In this document: piece by piece, positions 22,501 to 34,371 of the stretch
How positions within the stretch are numbered: position 1 is the first letter of the stretch
Layout of the letters: each line of letters opens with the position of its first letter
Assembly: GCA_037693485.1 (NCBI GenBank)
Contig: CM075351.1
Location: 68,040,001-68,104,000 of the forward strand
Reading direction: 5' to 3'
From: Kitagawia praeruptora
Lineage: Eukaryota; Streptophyta; Magnoliopsida; Apiales; Apiaceae
DNA: 64,000 nt
Made by a program: the position numbers and the translations under genes
The notes under the pieces: model-generated
Seen by the model: the letters and a program-made list of their open reading frames with translations, nothing else
The model's database searches: none
What the model was told of the DNA's origin: nothing

Positions 22501-24383
22501 CAGTGCTTAAGATGCCAGATTTTCAGGAGATGTTTATGCTAGAAACAGATGCATCGGGGTATGGGATAGGGGCTGTTTTGATGAAAAGCAACAGACCAAT
22601 CGCTTATTTTAGTAAGTTGTTGGGTGTTCGAGCACAACAGAAATCCATCTATGAAAAAGAATTAATCGCAATCTGTTTTGCAATACACAAGTGGAAACAC
22701 TATTTACTGGGAAGACACTTCATAGTTCGATCTGATCAGCAGAGTTTACGATTTTTAACTCAACAACGGGAAGTAAATCCTGAGTATCAGAAGTGGGTTA
22801 CTAAATTGTTGGGGTTCGACTTCGAAATTCAGTTCAAACCAAGCCTGACTAATAAGGCTGTTGATGCACTTTCTCGAAAAACTGCTGGAGATGTAGTACT
22901 GGGTGCGATGATATCGACACTTGTGGTGTCATGGGAACTGTTAGAAGAAGAACTCAGGAAAGATAAAGAGCTCCAACGAATTAAAACTGAGATAGAGACA
23001 AGGGGAGCAAAATCACAAGTTTTTCAGTGTGGTCAATAACCGTTTGTTATATAAGGGCAGATGGGTGATACCGAGATCCTCAAAGCTAATTCCAGGGCTA
23101 TTATTTGAATACCATGATGCTGTCATGGGAGGGCACGCAGGTGAGTTGAAGACGTATCACCATTTGGCTAAAAGTTGGTTCTGGATGGGTATGAGACAAG
23201 ACATAAAGGTATATGTGCAGAAGTGTCAAATATGTCAGCAACAAAAGGTGTCCCAACAAAGTCCTGCTGGCCTCTTGCAACCCATATCAATGCCTACGTT
23301 GGTCTTGGAGGAAATTTCTATCGATTTTGTGGAAGGGTTACCACTATCCCAAGGGGTAAATTCTATACTAGTGGTAGTCGATCGGCTCTCAAAGTATGCT
23401 CATTTTATTGGGTTGAAGCACCCATTTGGTACTTTTACAGTAGCAGCTGTGTTCATCAAAGAAGTAGTGAAGTTACATGGGTTTCCAGCATCAATAATAT
23501 CAGATAGGGATCGAATTTTCTTGAGCACGTTTTGGAGGGAGTTGTTCAAACTTCACGGGACTGCTTTAAAAAAGAGCACAGCGTACCACCCCCAGACGGA
23601 TGGGCAAACTGAGATTGTAAACAAAAGTCTAGAAACATACTTACGTTGTTTTGTGGGGGACAAGCCTAAGACTTTGGCGAAATGGTTGCCGTGGGCTGAG
23701 TTCTCGTACAACACTGCACCTCACTGTTCTACCAAGCACAGTCCGTTCAAAATTCTTTATGGACGTGATCCACCTCATGTTATCAAACTGGAGAAGGGAC
23801 AGACACCAGTAAACAACTTAGATGAATTTTTACAGGAACGTGATGCAGTGCTGGATGAGTTACACTTTCATATGTTGAAGGCACAACACACAAGGAAAAG
23901 GGCTGCTGATTCGAGGAGAAGGGATGTAGAATTCGCAGTGGATGATCTTGTCTATCTCAAGCTCCAGCCATATCATCAACATTCATTGGCTCGACAACCG
24001 TTTGAAAAACTGGCAGCTCGTTATGATGGGCCCTTTAAGATCAGTCAAAGAATAGGGCAAGTGGCCTATAAATTAGAACTACCCAGCTACAGTAAACTTC
24101 ACCCTGTATTTCATGTATCATAGTTGAAGAGAGCTGTTGGTGATGCTCAGGTGTCCCCAACCTTACCCACCCAATTGACTGCAGAATGTGAAATGGTGGT
24201 GGAACCTGAACAAGTGTTGGAGGTTCAACAAGTACAAACTGGATCAGGGGTTCGACTGGAGACACTAATTCAATGGAAAGACTTGCTAGTTTATGAAGCT
24301 ACATGGGAGGATGTGGTGACGGCTACACAGCAGTTTCCTCATTTCCACCTTGAGGACAAGGTGGATGTTTGGGTGCGGGGTAA
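19582..24383 (+). pseudogene. Gypsy gag-pol, disabled by stops and frameshifts
   Basis: Visible parts in order: gag (PVFDGEDPDGW, RRWSDLKQFI), zinc knuckle (CYRCYAKWMIGHKC), protease (DPGATHNFIS, where Pro replaces the usual Ser), RT (PFGLMNGPATFQ and VFFDDILVY), RNase H (ETDASGYGIGAVL), integrase with HHCC finger and the D, D, E catalytic set (ISDRDRIF, AYHPQTDGQTE), and a chromodomain-like tail (LIQWKD..ATWED). In-frame stops are at 19657, 19738, 20412, 21345, 22074, 22308 and 24121. Frame changes occur near 19950-20015 and 23030. It cannot make a working polyprotein. Confidence 0.93.
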
Positions 24384-24766
24384 TGTAATGAACCAAAGTA
24401 ATACACGACCGTTGTTGTTGTATCAAAGAGCAAAGAAACTAGACCAGGGCAAGAAAGTAATATCAACAGCAAATAAAGAGGGGACAGGTCAACTTTCTGG
24501 TCCAAAGGCAAAAAAGGGATAACAGCAATTAGCAAGGGTAGTACAGTCTTTAGAGAAGAAAGGAAACAAATAGGGTTTTGGGGTATCGTAGTTGGTGGTG
24601 AATGATTTGGTGATTGTATTCTTATTCTTTGGAGAGAATTGGGCCTCTCGAAAGTCCAACAATATATCGTCTGTAACCCTAATTTATTAATCAGTAATTT
24701 CAGTTATTGGAGATATTTTCTGTTGATTGTGTGAGTTATTGTGTTAAATCATTGAAAAGCATTACA
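24384..24766 (+). repeat. 3' LTR of the Gypsy element
   Basis: 383 bp, the same termini as the 5' LTR, followed by the duplicated TTAAT. Confidence 0.95.
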
Positions 24767-24771
24767 TTAAT

Positions 24772-24905
24772 TTGATTGTCTTCATGGCATCCTTGCATGG
24801 GTAATGTTGATCCATTGGCGATACGGTTTGCGGGGGTCTTCTAAAGTTTCTAGTATATCTTGTTGTCAGCCGCTGTGTTTATGTTTTAAACATTAAGATT
24901 GTGTT
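24772..24905 (+). pseudogene. GAPDH last-exon copy, 3' part with 3' UTR-like tail
   Basis: Continues the exon begun at 19158, reading NLIVFMASLHG and a stop at 24802-24804. GAPC here reads [11 protein letters not shown]. The following ~100 bp (gttgatccattggcgat, gtcttctaaagttt, tatatcttgttgt) still matches the GAPC 3' UTR, so the copy is from genomic DNA. The rest of the gene is absent. Confidence 0.8.
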
Positions 24906-25149
24906 TATTTCATAGTGTATCAGAAGTTGTTTCCATTTGTTGTTTAGTGTGGAGCATTTTTTTTAACCGCAATATGCATGCTCGTAGCCAAAAAAAAGAA
25001 AGAAAAACCCAAAGATGTATCGCAAGTTCACAATGTTCAAATTCAAAAATAAAACAACTCTCTCAGCCGAAGCTCAAATTATAACTGAATGCCAGGATTT
25101 TCTAACCACCTAAACAAGCTTGAGAACAACATATAGCTTTTGACAATCT

Positions 25150-25293
25150 ATCTCAGATTCATAGTTCTAAGTTCAAGGTACCTTGGGGTATAGTCCATAC
25201 ATATGTCCTCGGATCCAATGAGGATGCTATGTACGACATTGAGGTTGGTGGTGATAGTGTTTATATGAAACCCTTAACATCCCCACCTCAGTA
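25150..25293 (+). pseudogene. Unidentified coding-like fragment, copy 2
   Basis: Reads FKVPWGIVHTYV, SNEDAMYDIEVGG and VYMKPLTSPPQ before a stop. It parallels the fragment at 18690-18860 (NED.. followed by Y-x-K-A/P-L). Family not recognised. Confidence 0.4.
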
Positions 25294-25496
25294 GTTTCTC
25301 CCAGGATGTATGGGGTATGCATCCATGTGTGTATGGTTTTGTTTAGTTGATATAAGGCATGTATAAGGTGTGAACTATTCTGATTGTTGATATATGTACA
25401 AGTTAATTTGTTAGACTTTATCACCTTATATTGTACGTGAATCCTTTATGCTTTATGGTTCCATTGACATTATTATTCTGTTTCTGCAGACTGTAG

Positions 25497-25545
25497 TTCT
25501 CGTGTCATTGATTTGATTGTCTACATGTCATCCATCCATGCATAA
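25497..25545 (+). pseudogene. Second GAPDH last-exon copy
   Basis: Reads [15 protein letters not shown] and a stop, 16 codons that parallel the end of GAPC ([15 protein letters not shown]). The preceding ccattgacat..attctg..tttctgcag matches the last GAPC intron, with a small insertion (actgtag) between acceptor and exon. No other GAPDH exons accompany it. 25560-25908 has nothing further I recognise. Confidence 0.8.
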
Positions 25546-25908
25546 TGCTATTCATGCTATTCATGTAGAAGCTATCTACATGAATCTTTTTTTAAAAACT
25601 TTGTTTTTTCCTGCAATTGGTTCAAGTTCAGGTTTATTTGTGTTTTTTGATGGGATTCCCCTGAGAACCAACGGGATCCATATGCCTCATGTATTAGGCT
25701 CCCTGTTGCATGTACTCTTTAACACCAGGTACAGCTCCGTTTTTTAGCTCTGCTCTCGGCAAGAATTTTGCACTCGGTTTTTAAGTCTAATCAAATGTGT
25801 TGATTTCCCCCTATTATCTTCTACATATATGTGTGTGTGTGTGTTTTAATTATGTCAATGGTAAAATAAGAGCATTCAATTTGATTGACTCCTACTTATT
25901 AATGATAA

Positions 25909-25945
25909 CTAGCTTTATCACCCGTGCAAGGCACGGGTTTGCTAG
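25909..25945. mobile_element. Helitron-type terminal hairpin, orientation unclear
   Basis: Hairpin CCCGTGC-AAG-GCACGGG with CTAG on both sides (25909-25912 and 25942-25945). On the minus strand the hairpin-to-CTAG spacing is 8, close to the 7 seen in the other copies, which favours minus. The other end was not found. Confidence 0.5.
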
Positions 25946-26842
25946 TAAAATTATTTTAGTATGCATATTTGATCTTTATAACTGAATGATCTTTGCAATA
26001 TATGGATATTTAGTATGCAAAATAAATTCCAGAGGACTATCTTATGTTCAACGAATCAATCATACACTTGGAATTAGACATTTTAAAGGAGCAAATCTCC
26101 TTGAAGGGATGTTTAAATGCTTGAGTTACAACTACAATATTTGAAATTAGTAATGATTGTTCTGAACTTGCATAATTTAGCAAAATCTCCATTTGACGGC
26201 TCTAAGGCAGTTGCAGGGTGGTACACCACAAACATCTAAGAGACTGAAAACACCGGCTTCTTTCACCTGCAAAACTTGTAAAAAACAAAAAAGAAGAAGA
26301 AACATGCATCAATATTTGTAATTAATATTATGGTAATATAAGCAGGATGCACAAGAGGATTAAGCTATTGTAGAGAAATATCGTAGTAGGAGCTTAAAGT
26401 TAAGATGAAGAATTGCATTAAAAGATCTGTAACAAGTTATATAATCTTGTTACCAATATATAAATACCAATATATGATCAGTAAGTAGTGGAGACTAACC
26501 AAGATAAATTCGATAGTAATAACATAATGGTCAAAATTTAAAATGAAGTATAGTCTATGCATGAGCTGCATACATTTAATTTTAAATGCCAAAAAAAATC
26601 GACCAAATCCTGGAAATGTCAATAAGACAACAATTAATATAGTGAACCACAAAATGACTTTTTCTGATAATACCAGCAGGAAGGACCTTGTATCATGAAA
26701 GGCAGTTTTATAAATGAGAAAATCTATAAATGTCTGTGTTCTTAAGCAAGTTATGAAAACTCAAAAGACTTACCATTTGTTTTAGCTACAAGTGTTCCAC
26801 AAAATTGACTTTTTAATACTTTGTATACCAAAATTTAGATTC

Positions 26843-26892
<50 letters not shown>

Positions 26893-28861
26893 TTCATTGG
26901 AACGCATGCACATGCGTGCATACCACAACAAAGTTCCCTAATAAAAACTTGTGGAATGTAAAAAACTATACACTCTAAAATTGAATAAGGGACAGGATAA
27001 TTAACTGTACTGACGCTGGAGTACAATCAGTAGTTAACGACACAAGAAAAAAGGAGTTGGTTATAATAGATGACCGCTTCTATTATAATATTGTTACAAA
27101 AAAATCTCTTGAGGGACTATATGATAGCAAAAGGTTCATTTCTATAAAACTCATCTAATTTTCATAATCTTCTTCTATATCATGCAATATATCTCTTACT
27201 AATATTTATATTCGTAACAAAAGTTCAACATGTCAACAACGATTGATTCTACTACTACCATATTGCATATTGGTCAATGTTTAAAGCTCCAGATAATGAA
27301 ACTACTAAATTACTACAAGGATGATAATGTTATAAAGATCACAAGGCTTACCAAAGTACAAATCCTAATCACGAGATTATGCCTCTATTGAAAACACACA
27401 GACACCGATAAACGTCCAGGTAGTGCTCTGTATTATGTAGTCTCTCCTTTTCTTCCACCCTTCTTCAAGCAGACCTGATTTAACATGAACTACATAACTA
27501 AAGACAGTGAAACCAAAAAATAATGTGTCCAAATTAAATAATATCATTTATAGTAGCGATTACAAGAATTTGGGTAGAGATTAAAAATGATCGTACATAG
27601 CAGGACATGTAAGGGCAAGCTGTATTATAGTCATTTTATTTGTACCTGCCAGATCGTTTCAAGTTTAAGTTTGTTATTCTTAAAGAAAAAGTGAGTATAA
27701 GTGATCAAGATAATCAAAATGCAGAGAAACAAAATTAATAAATATAAGCCATTATATGACAAGCTGATCTGAAGCAACCACACTAATGGATGCCACATCA
27801 AAACTATGCCAAGAAAGTACTACTTTCAAGTTTTTTTGAACAAGAATCTGAGCCGGGGTGAGTTGGAAGTGATATTCCCATTGTTTTGTGATAGAAATTC
27901 AGTAGTCACAGATAAACAAAACAGTAACATACTTCTCACTGTTGTCAAAGAAAAACTCAAGTTTTAAAGACTAAATTTGGTGAACACAAAAAAAACCATT
28001 GAAGATTACATCCGCATAAATAAAGTAGATTAGCATATATAGGGGTAAATGAGAACTACAGGTCTATCTGTATTAGATCTCTGTTAGTAACATGCCTACA
28101 TCTTTTAAATAAATACCACATTTGCCAAAATGTAACCAAAATACTCAAAAAACTGATAAGGTTTGTAGCCCCAAAGGCCCGCACATTCAGCCTGAATTTT
28201 CAAAGGCTGAATAACTGATCTAAAAATTAGATCACATCCCCCGGATAACTTAAAACTTGTTATATGTGAAGTGCAAGTCAGCTCCTCTTGCAGATAACTC
28301 TTTTTTTATTTAACTCTATGATTTATCCTCATTATATAGCATACCCCTGCCTTTTTTCCTCGATGTAATGCTTAAATTTCCCAGATTGGGGTACCTCATA
28401 TTGAAGAATCTTACTATTCCCGTCAATGGCTATGGTAGAACTACTTTTGACTATGAAATTGTTCATTTTAACACTTTGGAAATGGTAAAAAAAATGGTTT
28501 AAAACAGTAAACAAATCTTGTGAACTTAAAAATGCAGCACGTCTACGCTAAAGACTATTTGCAGCCTATCCATGCTACCACTATCTGAAAAAATGGGAAT
28601 ATATATGCCTTAAGCGAGGCCACAAGCATATCATATTAGGTGTGTTACATAAGCCATATGCACAAGTAAAAAATAATTTTAAATGGACTATGAAAGGAAG
28701 GCTCGCATAAGAAGAGCGACATGTATAGACCAACCCAAAAAATAGTAAAAGGAACTGTCACAAAATCCAACCAGTACATCACAAGTAAAATAGAGTTTGC
28801 AACCATTTTGGAGAGGAGAAGAAGACATTAAAGGGGACACAAATCAAAAGGCTTACCAAGA
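25946..28861. other. Gene-poor stretch with splice-like minus-strand pieces
   Basis: No complete gene is supported. On the minus strand, 27476-27350 lies between an acceptor-like TTAAATCAG and a donor-like TTTG|GTAAGC, and 26268-26180 follows GTTTTGCAG. These may be exons of a non-coding or degenerate transcript. A (CA)n(TA)n microsatellite is at 26843-26889. Confidence 0.3.
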
Positions 28862-29040
28862 ACAGGAGAAACGCGCACAATAGGTGCCTTCTGCACAAGG
28901 CTAGCATGGGTAGGCAGCGTAGTCAAAGCGCTGCCATTACTATAATTCAGATGAAATTTGAAACTTGATGTAGCACTGCACAAGTTTGAGGTTCTGCAGG
29001 TTTTCAAATGCCACGAGGAAGAATACCTTATTACAAGATT
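28862..29040 (-). other. Possible exon of unknown gene
   Basis: The minus strand has AACCTGCAG (acceptor-like) and GTTCTTG|GTAAGC (donor-like) around a frame reading SNGSALTTLPTHASLVQKAP and VRVSPVLG. It could be a transit-peptide-like N-terminus, but no matching downstream exon was identified. 29041-29913 contains only a (TA)n tract at 29540-29589. Confidence 0.25.
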
Positions 29041-29538
29041 CATATAGTTGGCTCAACAAGTAGAGCTTCAGATACTATAGCAAGAAACTATAACAAAAAT
29101 AATGAAATTACTAAGAATAAAGGAAAAGATCCTGCCCAGCTAAGAGACATGAACAAATGTAATCCCTGTTTAAGCTTCACTGGACAACTTAGTCCCTCAA
29201 TTTTCTAGGCCTGAAATTCCACACAGTGAACACAGCACTTAGAGCGATCGACAAACATAAAAATGTATAAATTCGGAACTAAAATCACATTTTTCTGACA
29301 TTCACATGCCTTTGCTCCCTCATTCACTAACTTTCCCATGAATTAATCAATGATTAATTAATACACATTTAATCAAGTAATAATTAAATCAAATACAAGA
29401 TATGAAGAATCTTGTGACCCAAATTAAAAATTGAAAAGTAAACAAAACAAATATTTTAATTGAAGAATGAAAAACTCACAGAACAACTACTATGACATTG
29501 GGTCTCTCAAAAAAAAAACTACTATGACAGAAAGGACA

Positions 29539-29591
<53 letters not shown>

Positions 29592-29913
29592 GTTCAAATA
29601 AAATCTTAAGTTAGACCCCGTATACAGTATATTCAATGAAACAGAAATGAGTATGTACCTATTTTTGAAAAAAATACGTAAATGCATACTTTTTTCGGAA
29701 GAAAGTACCTTATAAGGAAAAACAAACAGGCTGATAGTGAATTCACTTGTTTACTTTGTGGTTAAACAAGTCTGACAAACTTTAACTAAACTACAATTAA
29801 AATGTAACTTTGATATATGTTTAAGCTTCGCATGCTTAACTTAAGGAACAAGGCTTTTTAATTAAGATTTAAATAACTTATAATTGAATTAATTATATAT
29901 AAAAAGTACTTAC

Positions 29914-31284
29914 TCCCATGGGACATCATCGACGAGCATCCAGTCGCCATCCTTAGCTTCATAGCTAGGCACATACTCAGAACTGTTCAATAGATCCATA
30001 AGCTTGCTCTCATTCATGAAATCTATCATTCCTTGGGACCCGTAGTTACCTGTATAAACAAATTAAAATTTGTTACAAGTGGGATTATATATCTTTAATT
30101 ATTAATGTTGCACTAACTTTGAGATTTAGCAATAATAAACTTCTGGTTTTATCCTAAGATCCACTTTAATTAGATAAATAACTAACTCATTCCACTTTTA
30201 CAGTGGTCAAATAAATGACAAACGACTATGATCAATAATAATAGCTACCAGAAATCTAGACATATAGAGCCACTTTTTTTAATCAGAAGAGGTTCTAATC
30301 TAATGGCGAAGACTAAGATTAAATTTAAGTTATTCCAATGATGTTTGTAAAAATTAGTGGTGGTGAATTAAGAAAACATATGTATATGACCTTAAAAACT
30401 TATTACTAGTACGTGTAGATATTATTTATATGCAATAACATAGATATTTGTCGATGGACAAAATAAACGAGATGGAGAAAGTATTAGTTAAGGAGTGAAG
30501 ACTTACTCATGGTAAAAGAACTGAACATTTAGGCCAAGGCATCATAGAGTTCTTGGTAGCTCTTGTACACCTTCAAGTCCACCTTACGAAGATAAGGCGC
30601 GCCCTCCATGGAGACTTTGACAAATGCAGCTGCTGTGCTGATCATGCTATTTACGGATGTTGCAGACTTCTCAGACTTCTCCCCGGTGGTGCTCTTCTGT
30701 ACAGCCATTATATTTTTCCTGTAAGATCTAACTGGTGGCCAACCTACAACTTGTGCCCTGTCAATAGTAACCATATGCTCACACTGAGCATTACAACTTT
30801 CATGCTATTCATAACAATATCTCGATAACATATCATAAATATATTCAACTTGTACCTTCAAGTATATTAAAGCCTAATAGATTTGAGCATGCATGGTGAT
30901 AATATTCGTATGTGTGTTGTCTATATATATGATAGTTGAATTTTATGAAGATTCGAGACTTGCAGAACATTGTAAAACATATATTTTTGTAAATAAGTTG
31001 GTACTCCGATATAAGTGGTACTACATAAATTTTTTGCCTGGTTACGAAAACTATATATGTGACATACTTGGCAGGTGGCTTAGTGACTTGATCTTTGTTC
31101 TTCTCCATGGTAGAATTCTTGGTGGTGTCATGTTTAGGATCTAGCTGAGTTGTGTCATCTGACTGAAGGTTGAGTTTGAGGTCAATAGTCTCAGAAAAGC
31201 CTCTCTTTCCAGATGTCCTCATGATTTCTGCAACTTCACCTCCACCAGGCAAGCCAGACACAGCTCAGTCTTAAGGTTCAACAT
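29914..31284 (-). pseudogene. Aux/IAA auxin-response repressor, disabled
   Basis: Minus-strand exons about 31284-31068, 30757-30507 and 30049-29914, with family-typical GT-AG junctions. Recognisable parts: start MLNLKTELCL, then KRGFSETIDLKLNL (domain I region), the auxin degron VVGWPPVRSYRKN (domain II, intact), FVKVSMEGAPYLRKVDLK (domain III), and GMIDFMNESK...DGDWMLVDDVPWE (domain IV start). Three lesions are visible. One base is missing near 31252, so the LxLxL/GLPGG of domain I goes out of frame. A TAA at about 30529 stands where Lys is expected after DALA. The final exon or exons (SCKRLRIMKGSEA region) are not found downstream. It is closest to the IAA7/14/16/17 group by these motifs. 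Any product would be a short fragment. Confidence 0.88.
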
Positions 31285-31385
31285 GTTAATTTCCTCTGTA
31301 GAATCCCTTTTCTTTGGCTTCCAAAATCACTACTTGTATATTGGTTGCTTCCTTTTCTTTGTTTACTTCTAATGATGAACATATG

Positions 31386-31389
<4 letters not shown>

Positions 31390-31428
<39 letters not shown>
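31390..31428. repeat. (GA)n tract upstream of the Aux/IAA pseudogene
   Basis: About 20 GA units, equal to (TC)n in the 5' leader position of the Aux/IAA gene. 31430-32500 shows no gene. Confidence 0.9.
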
Positions 31429-31436
<8 letters not shown>

Positions 31437-32507
31437 AATGGAACAAATGAGGGAGCCAAATGTATACAGTTTGATTGGCATATATACCAATGCCTGCATT
31501 CTATTATCAATTTTCAACGGCGGTTATGTGGACACGTAGAGATAGTTGGTCTCTTGATCTCGTGGAATCAAGAGTGCATGTTACTAGGTAGATTACAATT
31601 AGGTTTCAGGCTTTAAATGCCAAGAGACTCAGAAAATAGGGCATGAGTCATGACAATCTGATTAAGCCTGTCTAGTTGAGCTTAAATGACATAAATTGCA
31701 CAAACCTCCGAAGTTAGATAACTTCTATATCTAGGTATATTTTTTGTTGAATGCCTAGATGAACTGACAAAGCACGTAGAACGAAGCTGCAAAACAACAA
31801 ACAAACAAGTGAGTTACCTTCATATAAACCTGTTTGTTAACTTTCAACCTCATTATCTGCACACCCAAGCATTACATTTACAAGGCACAACACAAAAATT
31901 CAAGAAACCGACCTGAGCTACACTCTTTACTTTTATATATAACTATATGAAAACATATGAAAATAAGATGGTTTCGAATCAATTGAACTCTTACATGGAA
32001 GAATCAACCGAACCATAATCCAACTAAAAGAACTCCTACATAAGCTAATTATAAATACTTATTAGCTCAAACTACAAATTAAAACACAGCCACAAAAAAA
32101 GGTCAAATCCTTATCAAAACCAAGTCTGTCCAGATGGTCAAATCTCAATATAATCCACCAAAAACACAAAAAATATGAGAGCCCATGACAGATACAAATG
32201 AAATATAAGCCTGAGAAATGATTATTTCAACATTCATTGTCTAATCTTGAGATACATTGGTTGATAAAATATTGCAAGACATGTAGTTTAGCTAAATTTA
32301 TGTTATCAAGTTTAGTTTATCAGTTTGTACATCGAACAAAATGCAAATTAGAATACCTGAGACTGAGAGTACTAGGCACGATTACATAGAATTCCATGAG
32401 AATCCAATTCATTTAAACACATCATCATACAGGTGGTGCGCTCCGGATCGATCGGCCTAATCATCTTTCTACCTCCTTTCATGGAACGGACGTTTGACGA
32501 GGCTATC

Positions 32508-32672
32508 GACTGAGACACTAGACAGGGTAGAGTAGAGTAGGAACTGGAAGGGTTATATATATAATATATAGCGGCAGATAATAGAGTATCGGACTGAGAC
32601 ACTAGACAGGGTAGAGTAGGAACCGGAAGGGTTCATACATTATAATATATAGCGGTAGATAATAGAGATAGA
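32508..32672. repeat. 84-bp tandem duplication
   Basis: Two copies of a unit starting gactgagacactagacagg and containing the palindromic tatataatatata, period 84, with few differences. A minus-strand 76-codon frame (32602-32372) overlaps; I see no reason to call it a gene. Confidence 0.85.
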
Positions 32673-32996
32673 GATAGACGGAGTTATAACAGAGCTGACC
32701 TGGAATAAAATGATTCACGGAAGGAGCATGTTGCCGTATTATATATAGAATAGATGGACCTGCAAAAAAAATTCTATTAATAAAAAGAAGCTATCTCATA
32801 AAAGTGTCATGAAAATGAAAATAAGTGATTAATATGTGCTCTTCTAGATAAACCCTTTATAATTAACTATAAATCACCAACGCGAATTCGAGAGGGTAAA
32901 ATTATCTGTTGGAGCATCTTCAAGAACTTCTCTACTCTAGCTTTTAATTCAAAAATTAAGGAGAAATAACAAAAATATTGTTTCAAGAGACTCTTA

Positions 32997-34047
32997 GGGG
33001 TCATTTGTTAATCACTTAAGAGGATAGAATGAATTCGTTCAATTGTTGAGATTGTTTGGTTGGATTTATTTTTCCTGATCGACTTAAAAACTTCTGGACT
33101 AGTGAAGAAAAACTCTTGAACGATCGAGTGCCTTGAAAAAAAGGAGATAGACTGGTTCATATATGTTGTTTATGGGTGTTTATGGATAATAGCCTAAAGC
33201 CAATTTTGTTTCATATCATAGTTTAACTATTTAACAACTTTATTATTATTTTGAAAGGATGTCATATGAAACACTAATTAATTACAAATTGCATAAATAT
33301 TAATATTTTCTTGGTACTTTTAAGATTTAATTATTTATTATTTCGATTTCATATTATATTCTATTTTACATAATAATGTTATTTTATATTTATATTATTT
33401 ATTATTTCTATTTTTAATTTTATAAATGTGTTTTAATTAGATTAATTTTACTTGTTTCGGTTAAAATAAATCTTCAGAATAATTTGGTTCATTTAAAATT
33501 TATATAACAAATAAATTTATAAACATGTCCAAATAACGAGATTGGAGATTTTAGACTTCAATATTTCGGTTTCAATAAAGAGTGACAAGGGGTGAAATTA
33601 AAAAAATTAAAATAAATAAATAAATAAACATAATCCATAAGTATTATTTTAATATAAACTTGTAGAGAATAGAATGATGAGTATATATAATAAGTAAATA
33701 TCATTTAATAATGTAGTTACAGGGAATCGAACACGAGTTTAAATTTAAAAAATTAAATAAATAAATCTTGTATAATTTTGTAGTTGGAAGGAATCGAAAC
33801 CTAAGTTAATTGATAACCGAATTTGATACTTTGTTACTATTGTGTGACATTAAAACATGGGTTTTCATATTAATAAAGAATATAAATAGATTACAAGGTA
33901 GTATAACCAAAAATGTGCAAAATTCTTTCATTCAGAAAAATTGAAAATTAATGTAACAATAACGTTATTTGTCCAGCATTCAGATTAGTCACTGGTTCAG
34001 AATTTTAATCATTCAGAAAATACGGTTCAGATTTAACAAATGCCCCC
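32997..34047. mobile_element. PIF/Harbinger-type element (1051 bp) inside the foldback MITE
   Basis: Ends GGGGTCATTTG and CAAATGCCCCC (inverted repeat with one mismatch), flanked by TTA on both sides (32994-32996, 34048-34050). No transposase is visible. The interior is AT-rich. Confidence 0.85.
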
Positions 34048-34371
34048 TTAGTAGCTCTTAAAAATACTAAGAGTTTTTTTTTCTCTCCTCTATTTTAAGA
34101 GCAACTAGTAGCTCTCAGAGCTTCTCCAAGAGTCTCCTAATTCAATCTTAAATACTCTCTCCGTCCCTTTTTGGTTGGTACATTTGCAAAAAAAAATTGT
34201 CCCTAAATAGTTGTCACATTTCTTGTTCCAATACATTTTTTTACCAATTTTTCCATATATACCCCTTTATTTCTAATACCAATGTTTGACTTTATATTTA
34301 ATATACACACTCATAACTCATCATTTAATGTTAAAATTAATGGGTAAACATGGAAACAAATTACATAATTG

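Larger units (their letters stand above)
19174..24766 (+). mobile_element. Ty3/gypsy chromovirus (Reina-like), full length, 5593 bp
   Basis: Two 383-bp LTRs (TGTAATG...CATTACA), a 5-bp duplication TTAAT on both sides (19169-19173, 24767-24771), and a tRNA-iMet primer site TGGTATCAGAGC at 19559-19570. Internal order is gag, protease, RT, RNase H, integrase, then a chromodomain-like tail close to the 3' LTR. Small size, short LTRs and chromodomain suggest the Reina clade (family knowledge). I count about 18 differences between the LTRs, roughly 95% identity. It splits a GAPDH pseudo-exon. Confidence 0.95.

Noticed and set aside
32372..32602. Minus-strand 76-codon frame with several Cys
   Set aside because: Partly made of the 84-bp tandem duplication. 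I checked for a DVL/ROT-type small peptide motif and did not see one.
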